Shown: positions 9,160 through 18,527 of the stretch, one piece after another
Numbering within the stretch: the first letter of the stretch is position 1
How the letters are laid out: each line of letters begins with the position of its first letter
DNA from: Verrucomicrobiia bacterium
GTDB lineage: Bacteria; Verrucomicrobiota; Verrucomicrobiia; Limisphaerales; UBA9464
Direction of reading: 5' to 3'
DNA: 64,000 nt
Assembly (NCBI GenBank): GCA_019634635.1
Contig: JAHCBB010000007.1
Coordinates: forward strand, 124,001-188,000
Made by a program: the position numbers and the translations under genes
Notes under the pieces: model-generated
Database searches by the model: none
What the model saw: only the letters and a program-made list of their open reading frames with translations
Told to the model about the DNA's origin: nothing

Positions 9160-9187
9160 CGGGAGAGCACCATCCCCCTGAGAACTC

Positions 9188-9898
9188 ATGACCCGAAACG
9201 CAGTCATCACCGGCGCCGGAAGCGGCGTGGGCCGGTCCACCGCCGTGAAGCTTGCCGCCCTGGGATGGCGCGTGGCCCTGATCGGACGCCGCGCGGAGGC
9301 CCTCGCGGAAACGGCGCGGCTGGCCGGCAACGCACCGGACCGGATCCAGGTCTGCCCGGCCGACATCGGAGACCCGGGGGCGGTCAAGGCGATGGCGGAC
9401 CAGGTGCTGGCGGCCTTCGGCACCGTGGAGGTGCTGGTGAACGCGGCTGGAACCAATGCCCCCCGGCGAGCCCTCGAGGTGCTCTCGCTTGCCGACTACA
9501 CCACGATGATGAACACGAACCTGCACGGGGCCTACCATTGCACCCAGGCCTTTCTGCCGGGCATGCGGGCGCAGGGGTCGGGGACCATCGTCAACATCGT
9601 TTCCGACGCCGGCAAGCAGGCCTCGCCGAAGGCCGGTCCGGCCTACGTGATGAGCAAATTTGGAATGGCGGGGTTGACGCAGGCCATCAACGCCGAGGAA
9701 CGCGCCCGGGGCATTCGCGCGATCGCCATTTTCCCGGGCGACATTGACACCCCCCTGCTCGACCGGCGTCCGGTGGTCCCCGACGCCGCCGCCCGGGCGC
9801 GGATGATGCAGCCAGAAGACATCGCCGACTGCGCGATCTTCTGCCTTCAACTCCCCGCCCGGGTCATCGTTGAGGAGATGATCGTCCGTCCGCGCTGA
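9188..9898 (+). CDS. Short-chain dehydrogenase/reductase (SDR)
   Basis: A classical SDR of 236 aa. The cofactor motif TGAGSGVGRS is at the N-terminus, VNAAGTN matches the NNAG motif, and the catalytic triad is seen as S in NIVSDAG plus Y and K in YVMSKFG. The basic residue after the second strand (GRRAEAL) favours NADP(H). It lies 28 bases after the Gfo/Idh/MocA gene and was probably acquired or kept as a two-gene unit with it. The window then changes character: the next gene is tRNA-Phe, followed by the accessory island. Confidence 0.92.
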   Translation: MTRNAVITGAGSGVGRSTAVKLAALGWRVALIGRRAEALAETARLAGNAPDRIQVCPADIGDPGAVKAMADQVLAAFGTVEVLVNAAGTNAPRRALEVLSLADYTTMMNTNLHGAYHCTQAFLPGMRAQGSGTIVNIVSDAGKQASPKAGPAYVMSKFGMAGLTQAINAEERARGIRAIAIFPGDIDTPLLDRRPVVPDAAARARMMQPEDIADCAIFCLQLPARVIVEEMIVRPR

Positions 9899-10066
9899 CT
9901 CCTCCCGGCAGGCCTTCCAGGGCGGGGGATTCCGGGGCGAACAGCCGAAGGGTGAAGGGCGGCCCTGGAGCCCCGGAATGTTGGAGCCCGCGAAGCTTGG
10001 AAATTCCCGGGGAAAATGCCCTTGCCTGCTTGGTGTCACCTGGTCTCAATTTCGGGCTCGTTCGTT

Positions 10067-10142
<76 letters not shown>

Positions 10143-10191
10143 TTTCCAGCCGCGTGTGCGGCAAGAATTTGGTGGTTCAAAGGGTCCCTGC

Positions 10192-10227
10192 GGACACCAA
10201 AGTGGACGCCAAAGTGGACACCAAATT
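10192..10227 (+). repeat. Three tandem 12-bp units between the tRNA and the integrase remnant
   Basis: Three near-perfect copies of a 12-bp unit (GGACACCAAAGT, GGACGCCAAAGT, GGACACCAAATT) lie 50 bases after tRNA-Phe. Read on the minus strand they encode the repetitive GVHFGVHFGV. Their position upstream of an integrase remnant would suit arm-type recombinase binding sites, but this is inference from location only. Confidence 0.6.
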
Positions 10228-10309
10228 TGGTACCGGCAGGGAACCCCCGTGGAATCCGAAGTACCCCTGCGGTAGCTCCTCTTGGGTTCGGAAACGGTCT
10301 TCTACGCTG

Positions 10310-11060
10310 GCGTTGACCGACCAGCACACGAAGATTTGCTGCCGCCTCGTCCAGCGTCGCAATCGTCTTCGGGCATTCTACTGGTTTGATTCGGAGACCG
10401 GCAAACGCACGAGCCTCGCCACCCGGGACCGGGACGCCGCCGAGCAGATTGTGCTCGCCCGGAACAGGCCCTCCGACAGCCGGCCCTGAACCTGCACATT
10501 GCCCGCGCCTACCTGGCCGTAAGCGATTCCGGAGTGGCCACCCGCACCTGGGCCATGGCGCTCGACGCCCTGGTGCAACCCAAACAGGGCAGCACCCGGG
10601 AACGCTGGGTGCGGGCGGGACGCGACCAGGCCCTCAGGGACCTGCTTCCCAAGTTCATCATGGAATCGCGGGCCGAAGATCTTCTGGCCGCGATCCGCCG
10701 CGGCAAAGTCAGCACCAACATCCAGCTTCGGAAATTCCACAACTACTGCGTGGCCATGACCTGGCTGGCCTGGCCGCTGGTCCCGAAGCCCCAATGACCG
10801 CCCATCCGGTTTCGTGAACGCCGCGCGGTAACCGCAGAGGAACATCGGCGAATCGTCGAGCGGGAACGCGATTCCGAGCGCCGAGCCTTCTACGAGTGCT
10901 GCTGGCATCTCGGGGGCTCCCAGTCCGACAGCGCCGCACTCAAAGCCGGGGATGTGGATTGGACACGCCAGATCGTGAGCTTCTTCCAGGCGAAAACCGG
11001 TGTCGCGCAGATCCATGTTCCATGGCGTAGAGGACCCGCCCGCGCAAGCGCAGTTCGCCC
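10310..11060 (+). pseudogene. Decayed tyrosine-type integrase
   Basis: Pieces of one tyrosine recombinase are spread over three frames. The N-terminal part reads AFYWFDSETGKRTSLATRDR (to 10489). The core-binding part, ALNLHIARAYLAV then ATRTWAMALDALVQPKQGST, continues to 10797. The start of the catalytic domain, RRAVTAEEHRRIVE then RRAFYECCWHLGGSQSDSAA, runs to about 10970. Frameshifts sit near 10465 and 10795, and the C-terminal half with the catalytic R-H-R-Y residues is absent. It lies directly downstream of tRNA-Phe, as expected for the integrase of a tRNA-targeting element. It is inactive and fixes the left edge of the island. Confidence 0.82.
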
Positions 11061-11149
11061 CAACGCGTCCCATTGCTGGAAAGGCCCCTTTCAGACTCCA
11101 TCCACTCGTCATTTCACGCAAGAATTCTCCTGAAATGCCGGAATCCGAC

Positions 11150-13099
11150 CAGCGCGTATGCATGAAGCTCTCAGCGCAGTTTTGGGCTGTGGGAGGTGAC
11201 GAAGGTGATGGCTTTGGCAAGATTGTCCTCGCCCATGACGGACTGGAAGTCAGTGAGCGACTTTTGGTGGGGCTTGGGCTGTTGGAGGCGCCAGTGCATG
11301 AAGAGGCTGATGACCAGGCGCCGGAACATGCCCAAGACCAGCAGGCCATTGCCGCTGCGGACGCGGCACCGGTCATCGTTGAGCGTCACGTCGAGCCGTT
11401 GGTGGCTGCCGTTTTCGATCCCCCAGCCCTGACGGTTGGCCGCCAGCCATTGCGATGCCGACAGCTCGTCGGACCCCAGGTCGGTGATCAGCCCGACCTC
11501 CTCGTTCTTTCTGCCCGCATGTTGGCGGATCACCCGGGCGACTTGGGCTGCGAACGGAAAGCCGATGTCCTCGGCCGATACGGCACAACTTCTCAGGGTG
11601 CGGATTTCACGGGCTCCGCGGTTGTTCTCGATCGTCCGAGCCTGGGTGCGGCTCGGGGGCAGAGGGGGAAAAACCCGCCGAGGGGGCGGGGACGGTGGTG
11701 TCGATGGACTTTCGCAGCGTGGGCTGGTTGTTCTTCACGGTCATCAGGTAGTGAGCGCCGTGCTCCAGAACCAGCTCCCGGGCGGTCTGGTCCTGGGTAT
11801 GCAGGGCATCCATCGACACCGTCCGCCCGCTCAGATCCATCGTGCCGAAGAGTTGGCGCGCCACGGGCACCTCGTTGGTCTTGGTATCGACCCGGGCGCA
11901 GCCCAGATAGAACTGCCCCGGCACGCTGACCGCCCCCAGGATCGCCTCTCCGGGTCCATGCCGGGGTTCCTTGCCATCCACCACGATCAACTCCTCGGCC
12001 GGAGGTTGGCCCCGCACCTTGGCCTGGATCTGCAGCAGGCGCTGATGGAGGGCTTGGGCATCGATCTGGCCCAGGAAGCGGGAGAAGGTTGACTGACTAG
12101 GGGCCGGAAAGGAACCGTCCGGACTGGGGCGGATTCCCAAGGCACGACGCTGGTTCTGGGTCAGGCGCCGCGCCAACTTGGCGAGGTCCTTCTGGCCGCG
12201 TGGGGCGTCACAGAGCATCGCCACCAGCAGCAGGGTGGCCAGGGACTTTGCCGGGTAGGATTCCGTACGCGTCCGGTAGTCGGGCAGGTCGCGAAAATGC
12301 TCGGTCAGGGCGCGCAGTTCGGCCTCCTTGGCGTAGCAGCGGGCTCCGGCCTTCTTCTCGACCCCAGCCAACGCCGGCTTCAGGTGCTGGGACTGCAGGC
12401 TTCGGCGAGCGTTTCGGACCAGTTCCCGGGCGAAGAGCCGCTTGGGCTTGTGGTGCGCCACGTAGAAGTCCCGGCGATGGCGTCCGAAGCCATCGGTGAA
12501 GCCCAGTTCCTGCCATCCTTGGACCGTATAGACAGTGCCCTGGAACTGCTCGGGATCCACAAAGGTCTCAACCAACAGGATGGGATGGCCATAGCGGGCC
12601 TGCCAGTCCGAGCCGAGGCGATCAAGCGTCAGCCGCAGGACACGCGAGCCGAGATTGGGCTGATGGATCCCGGGCAGGATGAGAAAGCGGCTGTTGTTGG
12701 CGACCAGGCTCAGACGACGATCACGTTGGGAGCGGGTCCAACCGATCCATTGGTCGCGGGCCTTGAGGTGCTTGGCTGCCGCGCTGAAGACCAGCACCGC
12801 CAGCCAGCGCCCGGAGGTGTCGAGCGCCGCGTAGAACATCCGCTCGCCGACGGGTTTGATCCGGCCCAGGTAGTGGTGCTCCTGGAGCAGAAGCTGGAGC
12901 CGCTTCTGGTCCGAAGGATCGGTCAGGGGGAGGATCCGGATGTCATCCAACGAGATCGGCTCGTGAACTCGGGGCTCTTTGCGGGGCGAGGTGCAGCGCG
13001 TCACGCAGGGGACCCTAAAAAGTTGGAAGGGCGGTGTCCCGCACAATCAACCCAACCCCCGTCATTCCTCACTCATTCCGCCTTCATGCATGCGCGCTG
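11150..13099 (-). mobile_element. ISAs1-like insertion sequence, complete ends
   Basis: A 1950-bp element bounded by inverted repeats. The left end is CAGCGCGTATGCATGAAG (11150-11167). The right end, read inward on the minus strand, is CAGCGCGCATGCATGAAG (13099-13082), matching at 17 of 18 positions. GAATCCGAC occurs on both sides (11141-11149 and 13100-13108), a 9-bp target duplication of the size usual for ISAs1. The identical target copies indicate a fairly recent insertion. It carries one transposase gene on the minus strand, which is frameshifted. The element separates the integrase remnant from the BREX operon. Confidence 0.93.
11171..13046 (-). pseudogene. DUF4338 (DruA-like)-ISAs1 transposase fusion, frameshifted
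   Basis: The N-terminal 200 residues match DUF4338, the domain family of DruA from the Druantia defence system. Visible segments are LLQEHHYLGRIKPVGERM, SRFLILPG then NLGSRVLRLTLDRL, and GWQELGFTDGF. The rest is an ISAs1-type DDE transposase with LIVVDGKEPRHG, VSMDALHTQD and, in another frame, GWGIENGSHQRLDVTL. The frame that begins upstream ends at 11607, while the C-terminal portion (11171-11533 and upstream) is in the next frame. The shift lies in a homopolymer-rich stretch near 11660-11690. It may be a disabling mutation, a sequencing error or programmed frameshifting. The start codon is uncertain (TTG 13046 or GTG 13004). Confidence 0.8.
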
Positions 13100-13328
13100 G
13101 AATCCGACGGCTTGGCGACCTCAAAGGCTCTCGGGAAGCCCAGCGTCCCCGTTCGTCGCGTCGGCTGTGACTTCAAGGAAGCTCCACTGAACTTTGGACA
13201 ATGACGTCCTTCGAACCCGCTTCAGCTGGTTTTTGGCTGACCTTGTTGGACACGACTCGTAGCGTTCGCTGTCGGATCCGTAGGTTCCCAGTGATCGCGC
13301 CCAAGGACCTGATCGCGAAAAGAATCCC

Positions 13329-13556
13329 ATGCCTGAACGCTGGTTATCCGTGGACGAGATCGCAGCGCATCTCGGGGTCAATCCGGACACGATCTACAAG
13401 TGGATCACCCGGAAGCGGATGCCCGCACACAAGGTGGGCAAGCTCTGGAAGTTTCTCGCCTCGGAGATCGACGCGTGGGTCAAGGGCGGCCTTGCGGGGG
13501 ATTCCTCAAGCGATGACGCGGCTCCGGGCGCAGGGAGGAAGCGCAGCCGGCTGTAA
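13329..13556 (+). CDS. Small helix-turn-helix protein (excisionase/MerR-like, HTH_17)
   Basis: A 75-aa DNA-binding protein. Residues 5-52 form the excisionase-type winged HTH: WLSVDEIAAHLGVNPDTIYK, then RKRMPAHKVGKLWKF. The tail is Gly/Asp/Arg-rich and probably disordered. It lies 27 bases upstream of pglW on the same strand and is the first gene after the insertion sequence. It is therefore either the regulator of the BREX operon or a leftover from the mobile element; its position favours a regulator. The 228 bases before it show no repeat and should hold the operon promoter, though I cannot point to convincing -35/-10 boxes. Confidence 0.85.
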   Translation: MPERWLSVDEIAAHLGVNPDTIYKWITRKRMPAHKVGKLWKFLASEIDAWVKGGLAGDSSSDDAAPGAGRKRSRL

Positions 13557-13583
13557 CGACCTTCCCGGATCAGGTTCATCGCC

Positions 13584-16500
13584 ATGTCACCGCAACGCTG
13601 GAAAGCCATCACCCCCTCCCAATCGGCTTGGGAGTCCGAGGCGTTGGAATACCTGCGCTCGGGATTGCCCGACCACGAGCCCTACATGGCGTGGTCGAAC
13701 TTCGAGTTCCTCGCGGACGACGGGACGATCAACGAGATCGACGCCCTGATTCTGACCCCGATGGGGTTCTTCCTGGTCGAGATCAAGAGCCGGCCGGGCA
13801 TCCTCAACGGCGACGTCCACACCTGGACGTGGACCACCGGCGGTCATCGCTTCACCTACGACAACCCGCTGTTCCTCGCCAATCGCAAGGCGCGCAAGCT
13901 GGTCTCCCTCCTGCGGCGGCAGAAGGCGGCGGCCAAGGCCTCGATTCCGTATCTTGAAGCGGTTGTGTTCTGCTCGGCCACCGACCTTCAGAATCGTCTG
14001 ACTGGGGCCGGGCGCACGAACGTCTTCCTTCGCGACGCCGAGAAGTCTCCGGGGATCCTCCAAGCGCTCATCAACCGGACTGGACTCGGGCAAGAGCGCA
14101 ACAACGCCCAGCGACTGGACAAGCCAACGGCGCGTGCCGTTTTCCGGGCGTTGGAGGAAGCGGGCATCCGCCCGACGCAGAAGTCGCGGCGGGTGGCTGA
14201 TTTCGAGCTCAAGGAGATCTTCAACGAGAGTCCGGTCGGCCTGTTTCAGGACTGGATCGCGGCCCATGTCAATCTGACCCAGACGCGTCGGATCGTCCGG
14301 CTCTACCCGATTGCGCCGCATCTCCCCACCGAGGAACGGACGACGCTCCAGCGGGCGGCGGAAAAGGAGTTCATTTCGCTCCAGGACCTGCTGCACCCCG
14401 GAATCGTCCTCGCGGAGACGTTCACCCAGCACGAGCTCGGCCCCGCGCTGGTCTTCCGCATTCCAACCGGTGCCCAACGTCTCGATCACTACATGGCGCA
14501 GCGGGCGGACCGCTTGACCGTCACCACGCGCCTCGAATTCGTGCGGCAGATTGGTGAAGCGCTCCAGTTCGCCCATTCACGACGTTTGGTCCACCGAGCG
14601 CTCAGCCCGCAGAGCATCCTGGTGCTCAATCCGGAAGCCCCTGTTCCCCAGCTCCAGATCCTGAACTGGCAGCTTGCGCGTCGTTCGAGTGCCACGACCA
14701 CCGGTGCGACCCGCGTCACCGGAACCCTCCACGCCGAGCAGTTGGTCGAGGATTCCTCCGCCGTTTACCTCTCGCCCGAAGCCCAGCGCGATCCGTTCTG
14801 CGATGCTCTCAGCCAGGACGTCTTCAGCCTCGGCGCGTTGGCCTACTACCTGTTCACCGGCCAGACGCCCGCGCCTTCACCTCTGGAAATGACCCAGCGG
14901 GTCACGAGCGAAGGCGGGTTGGACATCGGCAGCGTCATGGATGCCGCGGGCGACGAGCTTCGCGACCTGATCCGGTTCAGCACCCATCCCGACGTCCTTG
15001 CCCGCTACGACGACGTCCGGGAGTTCCTCCACCAGCTCAATTTGGTGGAGAATGAACTGACCACGCCGGATTCCGAGGCGCGTCAGAATCCCATTGAAGC
15101 GAAGGCGGGCGACCGCCTTCCCGGTGGATTGGTCGTGCTGGAACGGCTTGGCCAAGGTTCCACCGCCGTTGCCTTTCTGGTGCAGCACGGCGAGGCACAG
15201 GCCGTGCTGAAGCTCGCCAATCAGCCCGACCACAACGAACGACTGAAGACCGAGTTCGAGACCCTCCGGCGGCTCGACCATCCCGGCATCGTCAAAGCCC
15301 AGGAACTGGTCCACCTGAACGGGCTGTCGGGCATCCTGATGGAGCGAGCGGGCGAAGAAACCCTCGCACGCCGCCTGCGGAAGGAAGGCCGCCTGCACCT
15401 CGACTTCCTCCAGCGCTTCGGCACGGACCTGATCGATGCCGTCGTGGAACTGGAGCGCATGGGCGTGGCCCACCGCGACATCAAGCCGGAGAACATCGGC
15501 ATCCGGGAGCGCGGAAAAGAATCCGAGAAGCACCTCGCCCTGTTCGACTTCTCCCTTTCCCACATCTCGGCGGAGAACATCCGGTGCGGCACGACCGCCT
15601 ACCTCGACCCCTTCATTCGGCTGAGAAAGCCCATCCGCTGGGATCTCCAGGCGGAGCGGTTCGCCGTGGCCATGACGCTCTACGAGATGGCCACCGGGGA
15701 TCTGCCCGCGTGGGGCGACGGCAAGAGCGACCCCGCGGTCCTCGACTGCGAGGCCAATCTCTTCCCGGAGCGCTTCAGCGCCGACCTGCGTGAGCAGTTG
15801 GTTGAGTTCTTCCAGCGAGCCCTGCGCCGGGATTTCCGGAACCGCTTCGACAACGCCCGCCAGATGCGGGACGCGTGGCTGGCGGTGTTCGCGGAACTGG
15901 ACCAGACACCGCACGGTGGGGACCTGGTCACGACCGCTGCCCGCACGGCGCTGATCGAGAAGGCTCAGCTTTCCACGCAGTTGGTCGAACTCGGCCTCAG
16001 CACACGGGCCGCCAATGCGGTGGACAAGATCAACGCCATCACGGTCCGGGACCTGTTGCAGTGCTCCATCTGGCGGCTCAATCGGCTCTCCGGGGTCGGC
16101 AAGAAGACGCAGCGCGAGATCACCGACCTCCATCGCGACTTGCGCGTTCGCTTCCCGGACATCCAGCCCAAGCAGGACGCCACCGAGACGGACCACCGGG
16201 ACAGCACACCCAACGAGTCGGAATCCGCGAGCATCGATTGGGTCGCCAATCATCTCGTCTCCTCGCTGAACCGGATTGGCGCAGGCGAAGCGGACATCCT
16301 CCGGCAGATTCTGGGGTTGAAGGAACTCCCGGCGGAAGGTTCCCAACCAGCGGATTCCCCAGCGAGCGCTTCTTCATTCCAGGATGCGCCCCGGGCGGTG
16401 GCCCAACCGGGGGACATCAGCGGGTGGCCGAGCCAGACCGAGGTGGCCAAACACAGCGGCGTCTCACGCCAACGAATTGGCCAGGTCATCGGCAGTGCCC

Positions 16501-17831
16501 GCGAGCGTTGGGCGCGCACGCCCTCGATCATCGGTCTTCGTGAGGCCATCTTCCACATCCTTCAGGCTTCGGGCGGAGCCATGACCCACAAGGAACTCGC
16601 GGATGCGCTGCTCGCCGCCCGTGGTTCCACCGCGACCGAACCCCGGCGCACGCAGATTGCCATCGCCGTCCTCCGCACGGCCTGCGAGACCGAGTTTTCC
16701 CTGAAGACCGCCCGGTTCGTCGAAAGCCGGAACTGTGACCGCGTGCTGATCGCGCTCAGCCACGACTTGGGCGACTACGCCTTCCGGCTGGGCAAGGAAG
16801 CCGACGAGTTGGCGCTCCAGGATCCCCTCGCGCCGCCCGCCCGGGTCGTTGAGACGCTGCGCCGGGTTCGGCTCCCCCAGGGCGTCACGCCGCTTTCCGA
16901 CGAACGGCTGGTCAAGTTGGCGGTGAACGCCTCGCAGACGGCCGGGCTTTCCTCCCGTCTGGAGGTCTATCCCCGGGGATTGGAGCCGCGCCGCGCCATC
17001 CAATTGGCGGCGGGTGCCTTGCTGGGCACGCGTGACCTTTCGGTGGAGGACATCCGCCAGCGTGTGAGCAGCCGTTATCCCGAGGCGGCTCCGTTGCCCA
17101 ATCGGCCTGAACTCGACGCCTTGCTCGATCAGGTCGATACGAAGCTGAAGTGGGACCCCACGGCGGACAATGGCCGGGGCGCCTATCGCTCGGAACGGCG
17201 GGAACGGGTGACCGGCATCAGTTCCTCGACCGCGACCCGGGCCAACTCGGGCACCGCCGAGACCACGGGAGTCTCCACGGAGAAGCTGACGGCCGACCAA
17301 TTCACCGACCGGCTCCAACGCTCGATCCAGGCGGCGGGTTACCTCGTGCTGGTTTCGACGACGACGCACTACCTGGCGGTGGAGTCCCGGCTTCGGCAGG
17401 ACTTTCCGGTGACGGTCTGCGACCTCGACACCCTCCTGCTGGGCGAACTGAAGGCGCAGGCCGAGTCGAAGAAGGTGAAGTGGGAGAAGATTCTGGAGGC
17501 GGACCAAGCCGAGGAATCCTCCACCGACTGGAATCGCCTGAACCAGCTCGTGGGGGGCTACGTGATGCCCAAGCTGAAGGCGCACCTGGTCGGGCAAGCC
17601 GGCCCGGTCCTGCTGACCAACATCGGTCTGCTGGCCCGGTTCAACCAGATTCCGGTGCTCGAACAGCTCCGTGAAGCCATCTGCCTCGACAGCCGGAATC
17701 CCCGGTCGCTCTGGGTGCTCGTTCCGTCGGATGAGCAGAACCGGCTTCCCACCCTCCACGGTCGCCCGGTTCCTGTCGCCACGCGGGGACAGTGGGAACA
17801 GCTCCCGGAGGCCTGGCTGTCCCGCGAATAG
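13584..17831 (+). CDS. pglW: BREX type 2 serine/threonine kinase PglW
   Basis: A 1415-aa signalling component of type 2 BREX (phage growth limitation) systems. An N-terminal NERD nuclease-related domain (about residues 10-130) contains NEIDALILTP and FFLVEIKSRPG. A first kinase-like domain (about 215-485) reads HRALSPQSIL at 337 and LNWQLA in place of DFG, so it is a pseudokinase. A second kinase domain (about 510-775) has LGQGSTAVAF, AVLKLA and HRDIKPENIG at 630, with DFS in place of DFG, and looks active. A helix-hairpin-helix or RNAP-alpha-CTD-like stretch follows (about 795-860: LGLSTRAANAV, LSGVGKKTQREI), then an HTH-like segment (TEVAKHSGVSRQRIGQVI). It heads the Pgl gene set and is 27 bases from the HTH gene. 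Confidence 0.95.
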   Translation: MSPQRWKAITPSQSAWESEALEYLRSGLPDHEPYMAWSNFEFLADDGTINEIDALILTPMGFFLVEIKSRPGILNGDVHTWTWTTGGHRFTYDNPLFLANRKARKLVSLLRRQKAAAKASIPYLEAVVFCSATDLQNRLTGAGRTNVFLRDAEKSPGILQALINRTGLGQERNNAQRLDKPTARAVFRALEEAGIRPTQKSRRVADFELKEIFNESPVGLFQDWIAAHVNLTQTRRIVRLYPIAPHLPTEERTTLQRAAEKEFISLQDLLHPGIVLAETFTQHELGPALVFRIPTGAQRLDHYMAQRADRLTVTTRLEFVRQIGEALQFAHSRRLVHRALSPQSILVLNPEAPVPQLQILNWQLARRSSATTTGATRVTGTLHAEQLVEDSSAVYLSPEAQRDPFCDALSQDVFSLGALAYYLFTGQTPAPSPLEMTQRVTSEGGLDIGSVMDAAGDELRDLIRFSTHPDVLARYDDVREFLHQLNLVENELTTPDSEARQNPIEAKAGDRLPGGLVVLERLGQGSTAVAFLVQHGEAQAVLKLANQPDHNERLKTEFETLRRLDHPGIVKAQELVHLNGLSGILMERAGEETLARRLRKEGRLHLDFLQRFGTDLIDAVVELERMGVAHRDIKPENIGIRERGKESEKHLALFDFSLSHISAENIRCGTTAYLDPFIRLRKPIRWDLQAERFAVAMTLYEMATGDLPAWGDGKSDPAVLDCEANLFPERFSADLREQLVEFFQRALRRDFRNRFDNARQMRDAWLAVFAELDQTPHGGDLVTTAARTALIEKAQLSTQLVELGLSTRAANAVDKINAITVRDLLQCSIWRLNRLSGVGKKTQREITDLHRDLRVRFPDIQPKQDATETDHRDSTPNESESASIDWVANHLVSSLNRIGAGEADILRQILGLKELPAEGSQPADSPASASSFQDAPRAVAQPGDISGWPSQTEVAKHSGVSRQRIGQVIGSARERWARTPSIIGLREAIFHILQASGGAMTHKELADALLAARGSTATEPRRTQIAIAVLRTACETEFSLKTARFVESRNCDRVLIALSHDLGDYAFRLGKEADELALQDPLAPPARVVETLRRVRLPQGVTPLSDERLVKLAVNASQTAGLSSRLEVYPRGLEPRRAIQLAAGALLGTRDLSVEDIRQRVSSRYPEAAPLPNRPELDALLDQVDTKLKWDPTADNGRGAYRSERRERVTGISSSTATRANSGTAETTGVSTEKLTADQFTDRLQRSIQAAGYLVLVSTTTHYLAVESRLRQDFPVTVCDLDTLLLGELKAQAESKKVKWEKILEADQAEESSTDWNRLNQLVGGYVMPKLKAHLVGQAGPVLLTNIGLLARFNQIPVLEQLREAICLDSRNPRSLWVLVPSDEQNRLPTLHGRPVPVATRGQWEQLPEAWLSRE

Positions 17832-17857
17832 GAGAGCGGCCCATGAATCGCCGAAGT

Positions 17858-17964
17858 GCCCACGAATCTCACGAATGAACACGAATCAGATGAAGACATG
17901 CAGCCCTCGGGAAGTGACTTCCCCATCCGTCCCCATTGGTGTCAATTCGTGTGATTCGTGGGCA
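17858..17964. repeat. ACGAAT palindromic element, copy A (pglW / GxxExxY gap)
   Basis: The left arm starts GCCCACGAATCTCACGAAT at 17858. The right arm is its near reverse complement and ends GATTCGTGGGCA at 17964. About 50 unrelated bases lie between. The arms could pair into a long hairpin in RNA. Each arm contains three ACGAAT (or ATTCGT) hexamers spaced 9-10 bases apart. The right arm ends 14 bases before the start codon of the next gene. Confidence 0.92.
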
Positions 17965-17978
17965 ACCCTTCTCTGATC

Positions 17979-18371
17979 ATGAATTCCGATAAACAGGTTG
18001 GGCTGATCTACAAGGAGGAGTGCTTCGCCATCATCGGCGCCTGCTTTGAGGTCTATAACGAGAAGGGCTGCGGGTTCACCGAGCCGATCTACCAGGAATG
18101 CCTGGAAATCGAACTGGAGTTGCGCGAAATCCAGTTTCAGGCCCAGGCCAACTTGCCGTTGAGCTACAAGCAACGCCCCCTGCGTCAACGGTTCCAGCCG
18201 GACTTCGTTTGTTTGGACAAGATCATCCTCGAGATCAAGGCGGTGTCAGCGCTGATGGATGAGCACCGCTCCCAAGTCCTGAACTACCTCAATGCCAGCG
18301 GTTTCAAGGTGGGATTGCTGGTCAATTTCGGACACCCTGGTCGCCTCGAATGGGAACGAATCGTAAACTGA
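17979..18371 (+). CDS. GxxExxY family protein
   Basis: A 130-aa protein of the GxxExxY family, named for the motif seen here as GCGFTEPIYQECLEIEL. The second conserved block, RFQPDFVCLDKIILEIKAV, shows the D...ExK arrangement of a PD-(D/E)xK nuclease fold, and LNYLNASGFKVGLLVNFG closes the family core. The biochemical role of the family is not established. The frame opens earlier inside the upstream repeat; the ATG at 17979 is preferred. It sits between pglW and pglX on the same strand, bracketed by palindromic elements, so it is either an accessory of this BREX locus or a passenger. Confidence 0.9.
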   Translation: MNSDKQVGLIYKEECFAIIGACFEVYNEKGCGFTEPIYQECLEIELELREIQFQAQANLPLSYKQRPLRQRFQPDFVCLDKIILEIKAVSALMDEHRSQVLNYLNASGFKVGLLVNFGHPGRLEWERIVN

Positions 18372-18376
18372 CGGGT

Positions 18377-18516
18377 GCCCACGAATTGCACGAATGAACA
18401 CGAATCAAATGAAGACATGGTGTTGGAGAGTTGGTTTTCCAGCTTTCCCCATTCGTGTCGATTCGTGTGATTCGTGGGCAACCCCATTGGTGCCGATTCG
18501 TGTGATTCGTGGGCAC
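18377..18516. repeat. ACGAAT palindromic element, copy B (upstream of pglX)
   Basis: One left arm begins GCCCACGAATTGCACGAAT at 18377. Two successive right arms end in GATTCGTGGGCA, one at 18480 and one at about 18516, so the right half is duplicated. The last arm ends 11 bases before the pglX start. No clear Shine-Dalgarno is visible in that short gap, so the arm itself may form part of the translation start region. Confidence 0.9.
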
Positions 18517-18527
18517 TTCTTCCTTCC

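Noticed and set aside
11607-13046. DUF4338 protein as a DruA of a Druantia defence system
   Set aside because: It is fused to an ISAs1 transposase inside a bounded IS with target duplication, and no other Druantia genes are nearby.
13101-13328. Defined promoter boxes for the BREX operon
   Set aside because: The stretch must contain the promoter, but I could not find a convincing -35/-10 pair with proper spacing and do not claim one.
14877-16346. Long minus-strand open frame opposite pglW
   Set aside because: High GC creates long antisense frames; the plus strand encodes clear kinase motifs here and the antisense product has none. Similar shadows opposite leuC (2248-3543), pglY (24748-26841), the ABC ATPase and the FG-GAP gene were also dropped.
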